The translations under genes and the position numbers were made by a program. A model generated the notes under the pieces. The model saw only the letters and a program-made list of their open reading frames with translations. It was not told where the DNA came from and made no database searches. A DNA stretch of 32,272 nt from Actinoplanes flavus. GTDB lineage: Bacteria; Actinomycetota; Actinomycetes; Mycobacteriales; Micromonosporaceae. Positions 15,941 to 24,336 of this stretch are shown here, one piece after another (the first letter of the stretch is position 1; each line of letters begins with the position of its first letter). Location of the stretch: the NCBI RefSeq assembly GCF_017592555.1, contig NZ_JAGFNS010000054.1, positions 602 to 32,873 of the forward strand, given 5' to 3'.

Positions 15941-17289
15941 CAGACCGTCAGCAGCAGATGATTGACCGTCAAGGCCACCATGGCCTGCACGGCGAGCCAC
16001 CGGCGGCGATCCGGCGCGGGAATCAGGGCCGCGCCGGCCATCAGCCAGACCCCGAAGGGCAGCCAGATCCGTTCGACCTCGGCCTTGCTGTAACCGGACA
16101 GGTCGGCGGCGACGATCGCGGTCGTGGCCGCGATCGGCAGGAGCCAGACGGCGGCGGTCGCGTCCCACCGCGACGGTCGCCCGGCCCGCCACCCGGCGAC
16201 GAAGGCCCGCCATCCGGCGACGAAGGCTCGGCGGACGACGACCGCGGCCGCGGGGCCAGCCGCGGCCGCCAGAACGGCGAGGTTGGCCCACACCCAGTAG
16301 GCGTACGGCCGGTCCGTGGCGATGCCCTGGTAGTAGCGCTCGATGACCAGGTGATAGCCGGTGGGCCAGTGGAAGCCTGCGGCGGTGAAAGCGGCCACGA
16401 CGGGAAACGCGCCCACGACTGCCCAGCCCGCGGCGCGCCGGCGACCGCCGGCCAGGATGAGCACCACCACAACGATCGGCGCCACCAGGACGAGACCGTA
16501 AGAGAGGTAGCAGCCGAAGGTCAGCAGGACCCCGCCGGCCATCGAACAGGCGGCTCGCCCGCGGACGACGCCGTGAGCGAGCAGCGCGACGCCGGCGGCG
16601 GTCGCCCCGGCGAAAAGCCCGTCGGCCGACACTCCGGACCAGACAGCGCCGGGGAACAACACCGCGAACGGCGCCACGGCGCGGCCCGCCCCGTCCGTGG
16701 CGAGCAGCCGCACGGTGTGCGGCACCGCGACACCGACGAGCCCGGCGACGAGCAGGCAGAGCATGGCTGCCCAGCCGCCGCCGCCCAGCCCGGCCCGGTC
16801 GAGCCAGACGAACACGAGCAGCGCTCCCGGTGGGTGGGCCGACACGTGGGTGGTCCACGAGTCCGGCTGGAAGTCCAGGATCCGGGCGGTGAATCCGGCG
16901 AGCGTAGCCGGGATGTCGGTGATGCCGGGAACCTCGTGCAGGTATTCGTGCTCGGTGGTGAGCCGGCCGGCGACGCCGCGCTGCCAGCCGTCGACCAGAG
17001 CAAGCGACAGCGTCCACGCCAGCGCGGCCATGTAGGACGCCGCGAGCACCGTCCGCCACGGCCATCGCGCCGCGAGGTCGGGCCCGTACCGCCACACCAG
17101 CACCGCCACGCCTACCGCCGCCGGCGTTCCCGGCCCGGCGTGCGGCAGCCAATGCGCGAACAGTGGTGGCGAACTGGCATGGACGGGGCGGCCGAGCTGG
17201 TACAGAGCGGCGCCCGTGACGGTGGCCGCGGTGAGAAGGCCGAACGCGATGGCGGCGGCGTTCCGGTCGGCCCGCGGGCAGGCGGTCAT
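15937..17289 (-). CDS. Polytopic membrane protein, probable GT-C-type glycosyltransferase
   Basis: A 450-residue integral membrane protein with about ten hydrophobic helices (for example AIAFGLLTAATVTGAALYQL, YMAALAWTLSLALVDGW, AAMLCLLVAGLVGVAVP, GLVLVAPIVVVVLILAGG, LAVQAMVALTVNHLLLTVW). An outward loop carries TTHVSAHPPGALLVF and a later LFPGAVWSGVSADGLFAG, similar to lipid-linked sugar mannosyl- or arabinosyltransferases of the GT-C fold. The usual acidic catalytic motif is not obvious, so the activity is inferred. ATG at 17289 overlaps the epimerase stop by 4 bases. A 21-base tandem repeat at 16184-16225 duplicates FVAGWRA in a cytoplasmic loop. Confidence 0.7.
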   Translation of the reverse strand: MTACPRADRNAAAIAFGLLTAATVTGAALYQLGRPVHASSPPLFAHWLPHAGPGTPAAVGVAVLVWRYGPDLAARWPWRTVLAASYMAALAWTLSLALVDGWQRGVAGRLTTEHEYLHEVPGITDIPATLAGFTARILDFQPDSWTTHVSAHPPGALLVFVWLDRAGLGGGGWAAMLCLLVAGLVGVAVPHTVRLLATDGAGRAVAPFAVLFPGAVWSGVSADGLFAGATAAGVALLAHGVVRGRAACSMAGGVLLTFGCYLSYGLVLVAPIVVVVLILAGGRRRAAGWAVVGAFPVVAAFTAAGFHWPTGYHLVIERYYQGIATDRPYAYWVWANLAVLAAAAGPAAAVVVRRAFVAGWRAFVAGWRAGRPSRWDATAAVWLLPIAATTAIVAADLSGYSKAEVERIWLPFGVWLMAGAALIPAPDRRRWLAVQAMVALTVNHLLLTVW

Positions 17290-18332
17290 CCGCGCAAGGG
17301 TGCGTAGGCGAACTCGGCGAGCCCTTCGGTCAGGCGTACGGCGGCCCGGAACCCGAGTTCGGTTTCGGCTCGCGTCGGTGAGGCCACCACGTGGCGCACG
17401 TCGCCGAGCCGGAACTGCCCCGTGACCACCGGCTGCGGCCCCTTCGCCGACCTCGCGAGTTCGGCGGCCATCTGCCCGACCGTGGCCGGATGGCCGGAAG
17501 CGATGTTGTAGGCGCGCCACCCGGGGCCGTTCCCGGTTGCGGTCAGGGCGGCCAGGTTGGCCGTGGCCACGTCGCGTACATGCACGAAGTCGCGGCGCTG
17601 GCCGCCGTCCTCGAACACCCGTGGCGCGTCTCCGGCCTCGAGCGCGGACCGGAACAACGCCGCGACTCCGCTGTACGGGGTGTCGCGCGGCATGCCCGGC
17701 CCGTACACGTTGTGGTAGCGCAACGCCGCGACAGCGCCGCCGGTCTGCCGTGCCCAGGCAGCGGTGAGGTGCTCCTGCGCGACCTTGGTGGCGGCGTACA
17801 CGCTGCGCGGGTCCAGCGGGGCGTCCTCATCGATCAGCCCCGGGGTCAGGGCGGTTCCGCAGACGGTGCAGGCGGGTTCGAAGCGGCCCGCGGTCAGGTC
17901 CTCGGCGGTACGCGCAGCAGGGCGTCGCGGTCCGTGTTCCGGGCAGTGATAGGCGCCTTCGCCGTAGACGACCATGGAGCTGGCCAGCACCAGCCGGTGC
18001 ACTCGCGCCCGGGCCATCTCGGCGAGCAGGACCGCGGTGCCGAGGTCGTTGCAGCGTACGTACTCCGGGAGGTCGTCCAGGTCGACGCCGAGTCCCACCA
18101 TCGCCGCCTGGTGGATCACCGCGTCGACGCCGTGCAATGCAGCTGCCATGGCCGGCCGGTCGGTGAGGTCGGCACGGCACAGCGCGGCCCCGGGTACACC
18201 GGCCGGTGGTGTGCGGTGGGCGCCGGCATGGCCGGCATCCACGATGGTCACGTCGTAGCCGTCTCGAAGCAGGCCCGCCACGACGTGGGTTCCGATGAAA
18301 CCGGCACCGCCGGTCACGAGTACGTGAGTCAC
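17286..18332 (-). CDS. NAD-dependent sugar epimerase, dTDP-L-rhamnose 4-epimerase type
   Basis: A 348-residue short-chain dehydrogenase of the extended type. The Rossmann glycine motif is GGAGFIGTHV near residues 8-17; the catalytic set is S-S-M-V-V-Y-G (residues 117-123) and Y-x3-K in SVYAATKVAQEH. Between them is an insert with CPEHG and CTVCG, a four-residue Cys/His zinc-like patch I associate with dTDP-L-rhamnose 4-epimerases. It would supply a modified nucleotide sugar for the membrane transferase and kinase genes that follow with 4-base overlaps. GTG start at 18332 with a TACGGT -10-like box (18345-18340) seven bases before it, suggesting a leaderless transcript. Confidence 0.82.
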   Translation of the reverse strand: MTHVLVTGGAGFIGTHVVAGLLRDGYDVTIVDAGHAGAHRTPPAGVPGAALCRADLTDRPAMAAALHGVDAVIHQAAMVGLGVDLDDLPEYVRCNDLGTAVLLAEMARARVHRLVLASSMVVYGEGAYHCPEHGPRRPAARTAEDLTAGRFEPACTVCGTALTPGLIDEDAPLDPRSVYAATKVAQEHLTAAWARQTGGAVAALRYHNVYGPGMPRDTPYSGVAALFRSALEAGDAPRVFEDGGQRRDFVHVRDVATANLAALTATGNGPGWRAYNIASGHPATVGQMAAELARSAKGPQPVVTGQFRLGDVRHVVASPTRAETELGFRAAVRLTEGLAEFAYAPLRG

Positions 18333-18395
18333 GGCGCCGACCGTAGACGGCGGCGGAGGCCACCGGCTCCGTTCGCGTCCAGCCGTCAGCGCATC

Positions 18396-18455
18396 GTAAG
18401 GATTGCCTGGTCACGTCATTGTTCCGTAAGGATTCGTCATGGTCTGGTAAGGATT
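18396..18455. promoter_or_regulatory. Three phased direct repeats GTAAGGATT between divergent operons
   Basis: GTAAGGATT occurs exactly at 18396-18404, 18426-18434 and 18447-18455. Start-to-start distances are 30 and 21 bases, near three and two helix turns, so all face one side. The last copy sits at the -35 position of a TAGCGT -10-like box at 18474-18479, eight bases before the glycosyltransferase ATG at 18488. This is the layout of an activator array, perhaps for an OmpR-type response regulator. Confidence 0.7.
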
Positions 18456-18487
18456 TCTCCGGCGACTCGCCATTAGCGTCCGTCGGC

Positions 18488-19147
18488 ATGACGGATGTGG
18501 TTCTTCCCTGCCGCGACGAAGCCGCCGCCCTGCCGGGCCTGCTGGCCCGGATGCCGGACGGGTATCGGCCGATCGTGGTCGACAACGGCTCGACCGACGG
18601 TTCCGCCGATGTGGCCCGGGCCTGGGGCGCCGAGGTGGTCAGCGTGACGGAACCGGGATACGGCGCTGCCGTGCACGCCGGTGTCGTGGCGGCCGACCCG
18701 GCTGACGGAGTGGTGTGCGTGATGGACGCCGACGGTTCCTTCGACCCGGCGCAACTGCCCCGGGTGGCCGGACCGGTCCTGGCCGGTCAGGCGCATCTGG
18801 GTACGGGCCGGCGCCGGCCGGTCGTGCAGGGGGCCTGGCCGTGGCACGCCCGTGCGGCCAACACCGTGCTCGCCCTTCGCCTGCGGCGCACCAGCGGCCT
18901 GCCGGTACACGACATCGGCCCGATCCGGGCGGTACGCCGTGACGACCTGCTGGCCCTCGGCCTGCGTGACCGCCGATTCGGTTACCCCCTGGAACTGCTG
19001 ATCGCCGCCGGCCGGGCGGGCTGGCGGGTGGTGGAGGTCGACGTGGACTACCACCCGAGGGCGGCGGGCACCCGCTCCAAGGTGACCGGCACGATCCTGG
19101 GCACGGTCCGTGCCGTGCGGGACATGAGTGCGGTGCTGGCCCGGTGA
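18488..19147 (+). CDS. Family 2 glycosyltransferase (dolichyl-phosphate-sugar type)
   Basis: A 219-residue GT-A glycosyltransferase without membrane helices. It starts TDVVLPCRDEAAALPGLL, has the nucleotide-binding segment VVDNGSTDGSADVAR near residue 36, the metal-binding DADGSFDP (D-x-D) near residue 80, and HDIGPIRAVRRDDLLALGL then GYPLELLIAAGRAGWRVVEVDVDY, as in GT2 enzymes that charge polyprenyl phosphate. The transcript is probably leaderless. It is the first gene of a five-gene operon with 4-base overlaps: glycosyltransferase, DUF2064, methyltransferase, molybdopterin oxidoreductase, membrane protein. Control by the GTAAGGATT array upstream is likely. Confidence 0.85.
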   Translation: MTDVVLPCRDEAAALPGLLARMPDGYRPIVVDNGSTDGSADVARAWGAEVVSVTEPGYGAAVHAGVVAADPADGVVCVMDADGSFDPAQLPRVAGPVLAGQAHLGTGRRRPVVQGAWPWHARAANTVLALRLRRTSGLPVHDIGPIRAVRRDDLLALGLRDRRFGYPLELLIAAGRAGWRVVEVDVDYHPRAAGTRSKVTGTILGTVRAVRDMSAVLAR

Positions 19148-19803
19148 GCGCTACCCGGATGCTGGTGCTGGCGAAAGAGCCACGCCCGGGACGGGTCAAG
19201 ACCCGGCTCTGCCCGCCGTACACGGCCGGGCAGGCAGCCCGGATCGCCGCCGCCGCCCTGGCCGACACCCTCCACACGGTCTCCGCGACCCCGGCCGGCG
19301 CCCGCATTCTCGTGATCGACGGCACCTATCCGGCTCCGCCCGGCTGGACGACACTCCCCCAGCGGGGCGGCTCGCTCGGTGAACGGCTCGCCAACGCGTT
19401 CGCCGACGCCCAGCCGAAGAACACGGCCACCGTTCTGATCGGCATGGACACCCCTCAGGTCACCGCCGGTCACCTGGCCGGGGCTCTGGAATCGCTGACG
19501 GTGCCGGGCGGCCCGGACGCGGTGCTCGGCCCGGCCGTCGACGGTGGCTGGTGGGCGCTCGGTCTGCGCGACCCCGGGTACGCCGCAGTCCTGCCCGGCA
19601 TCGCGACCTCCACATCCACCACCGGCCGGCTGACTCTCGACGCGCTGCGCCGGCGCGGCCTCCAAGTCGAGCTGCTCGAACCGCTACGTGACGTGGACAC
19701 CGCCGCCGACGCCAGGACGGTGGCCGCGGCGTGCCCGCCGCACAGCCGGTTCGCCGCGGCGGTCGCCGCCGACGTGCCCGGCCCTGGTGAGTTCGCCCGA
19801 TGA
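19144..19803 (+). CDS. DUF2064 / TIGR04282-type nucleotidyl-sugar transferase-like protein
   Basis: A 219-residue protein with the N-terminal motif MLVLAKEPRPGRVKTRLCP of the DUF2064 family (GT-A fold, relatives of MobA-type nucleotidyltransferases). Further marks are GSLGERLANAF, IGMDTPQVTAGHL (the D in GMDTP is the likely metal ligand) and LGPAVDGGWWALGL, ending in LLEPLRDVDTAADA. The family is often encoded beside a GT2 enzyme, as here, and may prepare or transfer an activated sugar; no activity is proven to my knowledge. The GTG start overlaps the upstream stop by 4 bases. Confidence 0.85.
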   Translation: MSATRMLVLAKEPRPGRVKTRLCPPYTAGQAARIAAAALADTLHTVSATPAGARILVIDGTYPAPPGWTTLPQRGGSLGERLANAFADAQPKNTATVLIGMDTPQVTAGHLAGALESLTVPGGPDAVLGPAVDGGWWALGLRDPGYAAVLPGIATSTSTTGRLTLDALRRRGLQVELLEPLRDVDTAADARTVAAACPPHSRFAAAVAADVPGPGEFAR

Positions 19804-20438
19804 GCGCCGTCGCGGTGTTCGACACCGCCCTCACCCGAGCCGCCGCGGGTGCTCCCGCCGCGTTCACGGCTCGTCACCCCGACGGGGACGTCCTGCACTT
19901 CGACCCGGCTGCCTGGTGCCAGGACTCGATCGCCGGCGACGAAGGACTGCTCGCCCGCTGTACCGGGCCCACCCTCGACATCGGCTGCGGTCCGGGCCGC
20001 CTCACCCGCGCACTGGCGGCCACCGGCCGCCCGGCACTCGGCATCGACATCAGTGCCGCCGCGGTCCGCCTCGCCCGGCGCCGGGAAGCGGTCGCGCTGC
20101 GACGCGACATCTTCGGCCCCGTTCCCGGCGCCGGCCGCTGGCGGCACCTGCTGCTGGCCGACGGCAACATCGGCATCGGCGGCGACCCCCGTCGCCTGCT
20201 CGACCGTTGCCGGCAGCTGCTGGCAGCCGACGGCCGACTGCACGCGGAACTGGCGCCGCCCGGCACCACGGCCTGGTCCGGCACCACCACGGTGCACACC
20301 CCGGACGGCGACGACGAGCTGCCCTGGGCGCGGCTGCCCCTGGACGCCCTGCCCGCCGTGGCCGCACCCGCAGCGTTGCGCGTCACCGAGACGTGGACGG
20401 AGGCCGGACGGTGGTTCGCCACCTTGATCCCGCGATGA
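19800..20438 (+). CDS. Class I SAM-dependent methyltransferase
   Basis: A 212-residue enzyme with the SAM-binding motif I TLDIGCGPGRLTRAL near residue 60 and the ribose-binding acidic strand ALGIDISAAAVRLARRR near 80. A usual motif II/III region follows (LLADGNIGIGGDP, LLAADGRLHAELAP). Substrate unknown. It lies third in the glycosyltransferase operon with 4-base overlaps at both ends, so it probably modifies the product of the first two enzymes. No membrane segments. Confidence 0.85.
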   Translation: MSAVAVFDTALTRAAAGAPAAFTARHPDGDVLHFDPAAWCQDSIAGDEGLLARCTGPTLDIGCGPGRLTRALAATGRPALGIDISAAAVRLARRREAVALRRDIFGPVPGAGRWRHLLLADGNIGIGGDPRRLLDRCRQLLAADGRLHAELAPPGTTAWSGTTTVHTPDGDDELPWARLPLDALPAVAAPAALRVTETWTEAGRWFATLIPR

Positions 20439-21649
20439 CCGGCCGGGCGACGGCGGGGCGGCGCCTGATCCGATGGTTGACGACGCCTCTTCCGCAGCCG
20501 CCGCCCGCTCTACGCCGCGGTCCCCTGCGACCGGGCGTGTTCGGATCCCGGTTGCGGTCGACCCGTCTGGCCGGCCAACTCGGCGTCGCGCTGGGTCTCA
20601 CTTTCGGCGTCTGCTTCCTGACCGGCCTGCTCAGCCATCTCATGCAGCATCCACCGGCCGGGTTCGCCTGGCCGTCACGTCCCATCGGGTTCTACCGGTT
20701 CACTCAAGGTCTGCACGTGGTGACCGGGCTGGCATCGGCTCCGCTGCTCGGCGCCAAACTGTGGTCGGTCTATCCCCGCCTGTTCACCTGGCCACCGGTC
20801 CGTTCGATCGCGCACGCGGCCGAGCGGGCCGCCGTCGGCGTGCTGGTAGCCGCGGCGCTGTTCCAGGTCGTCGGCGGAGTCTTGAACATCACACGCTGGT
20901 ACACGCCGATGCCGTTCTTCTTCACCGCCGGGCATTACTGGGTGGGATGGCTGGCCATCGGCGCCCTTCTCGTGCATGTCGGTGTGCGACTGCCCGTCAC
21001 ACGAGCCGCGCTCACCCGGTCGGCGATGTCTGCCCGCCCCGGCGGGCTGAGCCGGCGTGGCCTGCTCACCGGCGTCGCCGCCGCGACCGGGCTACTCACC
21101 CTGACCACCGCCGGGCAGACTCTGCGGCCACTGTCCGGTCTCGCCTTGTTCGCCCCACGACGCCCCGGCACAGGCCCACAGGGTCTGCCGGTCAACAAGA
21201 CAGCGGACAACGCCGGGGTACGCGCCCTCGCGCTGAACCCGTCCTACCGGCTGACGGTCATCGGCCCGACCCGGCACACCGACCTCGACCTCGACGGCCT
21301 GCACGCGATGACCCAGCACACCGCGGAACTACCGATCGCCTGCGTGGAGGGCTGGAGCGCTACCGGCCGCTGGACCGGTGTGCGGCTTCGCGACCTGGTC
21401 GCCCTGGTCGGCGTAGACCCCACCCGGGCCACCGTCGTCGCCGAATCGCTGGAAACGGGCGGCCGCTACCGCACGTCGATCGTTGCGGCGCCGCACGTAC
21501 GCGACCCGTTGACGCTGGTGGCCCTCCGGCTCAACGGCGAACCACTACACCTGGACCACGGATATCCGGCCCGGCTGATCGCCCCGAACCGGCCAGGCGT
21601 GCTGCAGACGAAGTGGCTCACCAGCATCACCGTACGAGAGGAGTCATGA
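20435..21649 (+). CDS. Sulfite-oxidase-like molybdopterin oxidoreductase fused to a cytochrome b-like membrane domain
   Basis: A 404-residue protein in two parts. Four N-terminal membrane helices (about 45-66, 86-105, 118-140, 152-178) include histidines in QGLHVVTG, AGHYWVGW and LLVHVGV, suiting haem b ligation. Then SRRGLLTG and a hydrophobic stretch resemble a fifth helix or embedded Tat-like signal, leading to an outer-face sulfite-oxidase-type domain with the molybdenum cysteine in IACVEGWSATGRWTGV and RLIAPNRPGVLQTKWL near the end. It could pass electrons between membrane quinol and a molybdenum site outside. The ATG overlaps the methyltransferase stop by 4 bases. The substrate is unknown; partner genes suggest a glycan or lipid. 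Confidence 0.8.
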   Translation: MTGRATAGRRLIRWLTTPLPQPPPALRRGPLRPGVFGSRLRSTRLAGQLGVALGLTFGVCFLTGLLSHLMQHPPAGFAWPSRPIGFYRFTQGLHVVTGLASAPLLGAKLWSVYPRLFTWPPVRSIAHAAERAAVGVLVAAALFQVVGGVLNITRWYTPMPFFFTAGHYWVGWLAIGALLVHVGVRLPVTRAALTRSAMSARPGGLSRRGLLTGVAAATGLLTLTTAGQTLRPLSGLALFAPRRPGTGPQGLPVNKTADNAGVRALALNPSYRLTVIGPTRHTDLDLDGLHAMTQHTAELPIACVEGWSATGRWTGVRLRDLVALVGVDPTRATVVAESLETGGRYRTSIVAAPHVRDPLTLVALRLNGEPLHLDHGYPARLIAPNRPGVLQTKWLTSITVREES

Positions 21650-22155
21650 GAATGCGCATCGTGCTGGTCATCGCCGGCGTCGCCCTCATCGTGTACGCCG
21701 CGGCCGGCGCCGTCACGGACCCCGACGTCGCGGTGGGCGGCGTCCTGCTCTTCCTCGCCGGTGTGCTGGCCGTCCACGACATCGTCTGGATGGCCACGGT
21801 TCTGGCTGTCGGCGCCGCGATCACCCGCCTCGTGGCGGCACGGCACCAGACGGTCGCACGCGCCACCGCCATCAGCGCCGCAACGATCACCTTCGTAGCG
21901 TTCCCCCTCGTTCTCGGCTTCGGCCGGTCACCCGGCAATCCCTCGGTCCTGCCCCTGCCGTACGGCCGGAATCTCGCCCTGGTCCTCCTCGGCATCGCCG
22001 CGGTGACCGTCCTGATCGGCTGGCGCGGCGGCCGTGAAAAGTTGAAAGGCCCAGCACCGGGCATCAATGATCCGCGGCGCGGTAGCGCGCAGGAAGGGAC
22101 ACCGGATGGTGGTCGTCGTCGACATTCTTGGGCGGGCTGTCAACGCCGCCGATAG
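21646..22155 (+). CDS. Four-helix membrane protein, function unknown
   Basis: A 169-residue protein with helices near residues 4-22 (IVLVIAGVALIVYAAAGAV), 29-58, 73-93 (ATAISAATITFVAFPLVLG) and 110-125 (LALVLLGIAAVTVLIGW), and a basic 40-residue tail. I do not recognise the family. The ATG at 21646 overlaps the oxidoreductase stop by 4 bases, preceded by GAGAGGAG; a second ATG at 21652 is possible. As last gene of the operon it may be a partner of the molybdopterin enzyme. The tail runs almost to the region homologous to the nhaA promoter (from about 22168). Confidence 0.65.
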   Translation: MRMRIVLVIAGVALIVYAAAGAVTDPDVAVGGVLLFLAGVLAVHDIVWMATVLAVGAAITRLVAARHQTVARATAISAATITFVAFPLVLGFGRSPGNPSVLPLPYGRNLALVLLGIAAVTVLIGWRGGREKLKGPAPGINDPRRGSAQEGTPDGGRRRHSWAGCQRRR

Positions 22156-22203
22156 ACCCGTGGCCAAGTGAGATCCATCGCTGCCGTGACCGCCGGGGCA
22201 CGC

Positions 22204-22277
22204 TAGGTTCGGGTCAGGTGTGCCGGGAAGCCTGGTCGGCGATGTGATCGCTGTGCCTGTTTTCCGGAGGAGCCCCT
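22204..22277 (+). promoter_or_regulatory. Leader RNA candidate, copy 1 (before truncated nhaA)
   Basis: A TAGGTT -10-like box at 22204-22209 is followed after six bases by a 62-base leader (22216-22277). Its 5-prime part holds GCCGGGAAGCCTGGTCGGC, where GCCG/CGGC can pair. CCGGGAA (22223-22229) can pair with TTTCCGG (22261-22267), which directly precedes the ribosome site GAGGAG, and GCGAT-GTG-ATCGC forms another hairpin. Matches copies 2 and 3. Confidence 0.7.
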
Positions 22278-22643
22278 GTGACCGCAACGCCGCCGCACCC
22301 GCGCCGTCCCCTGTTCGGCCGGGGTAGTTGGCCGGAGGTCAGCCGCATCGGCGACATTCTGCGCACGGAGACCGTGGGCGGGGCGCTGTTACTCGGTGCC
22401 GCGGTTCTGGCGCTGGTGTGGGCGAATTCGCCGTGGTCGGCGGGCTATCGAGAGCTGATCGCGTTGAAGGTCGGCCCGCCCGCGCTGCACCTGGATCTGA
22501 CGTTGGCGCAGTGGACGGCGGACGGGCTGCTGGCGATCTTCTTCTTCGTTGCCGGCCTCGAGCTGAAACGCGAATTCGTGGCCGGCGACCTGCGTGATCC
22601 GCGGCGGGCGGTGCTGCCGGTCGCCGCGGCGGTCGGTGGCATG
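22278..22643 (+). pseudogene. nhaA: Truncated nhaA (first 122 codons)
   Basis: Residues 1-122 match the N-terminus of the intact NhaA at 25654 almost throughout, from MTATPPHPRRPLFGRGSW to AVLPVAAAVGGM. Similarity ends abruptly at about 22643, after which the frame runs on over unrelated residues to 22748 and overlaps the end of a minus-strand gene. The two aspartate motifs needed for ion binding are lost, so no antiporter can be made. Promoter, leader and GTG start are preserved. This is a partial duplicate of the 25540-26020 segment, or the remains of a second nhaA; base differences scattered through the copy show it is not recent. Confidence 0.88.
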
Positions 22644-22693
22644 ACTTACAGGGCCGGTCAGGGCCTGTTGAACCCGGATCACCCGGCCGGCCG

Positions 22694-23705
22694 TCAGCCG
22701 AACGCGGACTCGCAGGTCGCCTGTCGGGCTCGGCACACCTTGGTGTAGCCACCAACCAGGCGGACGCGAAGGCCGGCGTCGCTCATCCCGGCGGCGTCGA
22801 GAGCTTCGCGCAGCGCGGACGGGGCCGGTTCGGGTGGAAGACCGACCGCAGAGACGATGATCTCGCCGTTCCGGGCGTCGACGGCGGTGATACGCCAGTG
22901 ACCGGTCTGGGCCCAGCGCAGCGCCACGGGCTGTGCCTGGGCGGCCAGGAGCCTGTCGCGGGCGATCTGCGCCGTCCCGACTGCCAGCGGCACCGATACG
23001 AGGAGCACCAGGCCGCCGACGGCGAGCAGCGTCCACCCCCCGCAGGTGCCCCACGGTCGCTCCGGCGGCCACGGCGGCGGGCCGCACCCGGCAGAGCAGG
23101 AACACCGCCGTTCCTGTCGCGACGATGGCGGCGACGTTGGTGGTGAACAGCAGCGCGGCCTGGCCTGCGTCGTGGTAGCGGTGGACCTGCAGGAGCAGTC
23201 CGACCACGGCCAGTGGCGGCACCAGCGAGATGGCGATGGCGACGCCGGGCAGGGCATCCGATACGTCGGAACGGACCAGGGCGAACGCTCCTACGGTGCC
23301 GGTGGCCAGTGCTGCGAGCAGGTCGATGAGGCGAGGACTGATCCGCGCCGCGACCTGACTGTTGGTGGCGAACAAGTCGGGCGGGGCGGCGATGACGGCA
23401 ATGAGGTAGGCGATCAAGACGACCGCGGCGCTGCCGGTCACGACGAGCAGGGCGCTGCGTAGCAGGTGACGCCGGTCGGCGAGCACGAGGGCGAGGGCGG
23501 CGCCCAGGATCGGCGTCATGAGCGGTGCGACGATCATGGCGCCGATGACGGTGGCGACCGAGTCGGCGACCACACCGGCGGCGGCGATCACCGCGGACAG
23601 GGTCAGCAGTACCCAGAACCGTGACGACTGAGGACCCTTCCACGGCCGTTCGATGAACAGGGCGCCGGTGATGCGGTAGACGTCTTCCCGCTCCAGCGTC
23701 CTCAC
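22694..23705 (-). pseudogene. DUF389 (TIGR00341) membrane protein gene with a frameshift
   Basis: From the GTG at 23705 the frame encodes a typical DUF389 membrane protein: VIAAAGVVADSVATVIGAMIVAPLMTPILG, then helices with ALLVVTGSAAVVLIAYLIAV and VAIAISLVPPLAVVGLLL. At a run of six C on the plus strand (23036-23041) the homology moves to another frame, continuing LLAVGGLVLLVSVPLAVGTAQIARDRLL and ending ATCESAFG at 22694. Removing one base of the run restores one product of about 337 residues. It may be a true mutation, a sequencing error or a slippery site. DUF389 proteins are multi-helix membrane proteins of unknown function. It converges on the truncated nhaA. Confidence 0.8.
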
Positions 23706-24336
23706 CGGTCACTGCCGGCCATACGCGCGGATGCGGCATTGCCGGTTCCCTCGTGCCGGCCAGATGTGACCAGCCCTGGCATAGCCGCAGTGCCGGCAGA
23801 TCCCCCGGCACTGCCGAGGTCTCCGTGCAGCGGCCGTGGTCGTGACCCGGCCGACCGGCGCGATGCGTGGCGCAAACTCTCACCCGACGGCGGAAACGGT
23901 GGGCCTGGCGTTCGTGTCCACGCAGCTCACCTCGGTTGGTTGCCGCCTGCCCTTGCACCGATGTCAGCAGTTCCGGCGGTGCTGTCGAGGAGGACCCGGC
24001 CGTCGCTGATCGCCAGGTTGGAGGTAACGATAACCCCCGCAGCCGTCCAACGTGACCACTTCGGTCCTGTCGTGCCGTTCCCGGACCCGTCGGGCACGAT
24101 ACGAGCCCGAGCCTGCGCGACGGTAACGCGCCCAAGCCGCATGGGGCTCATGGTGCGGCGTCATCGGCTGCGGCGCCTCGGTCATCGGCAGTGTCAGTCC
24201 GGCTGCGGCGCTGGCCGGGCGGATCGCCGGTTCAGCATCACTCGAAGGCGCCGCGACGACGATGAGGGTGACCACCTCTCCGTTCATCCTCTCCGTTCAT
24301 CCTCGCCGTCGTCGCGGCCGCGTGACGCCGCCCTGA
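23706..24336. other. Gene-poor stretch with a possible serine-protease remnant
   Basis: About 630 bases without a convincing gene. On the minus strand, 24151-23927 encodes ARARIVPDGSGNG and AAGVIVTSNLAISDGRVLL, faintly like the start of a trypsin-like (HtrA type) domain, where GSGVVV and VTNxHV would be expected, but the catalytic histidine is missing and the frame soon ends. I read this as decayed sequence; other frames have no family signal. Confidence 0.35.

Noticed and set aside
15131..17152. A single 673-codon minus-strand frame covering kinase and more
   Set aside because: Only its last 269 residues are a kinase; the rest is a low-complexity shadow of the membrane transferase in another frame. 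The GTGA overlap at 15937-15940 marks the true start.
15958..17307. Long plus-strand open frame (about 449 codons)
   Set aside because: It is antisense to the membrane transferase, is rich in Arg, Gly and Pro, lacks any family signal and reflects the high-GC codon bias of the real gene.
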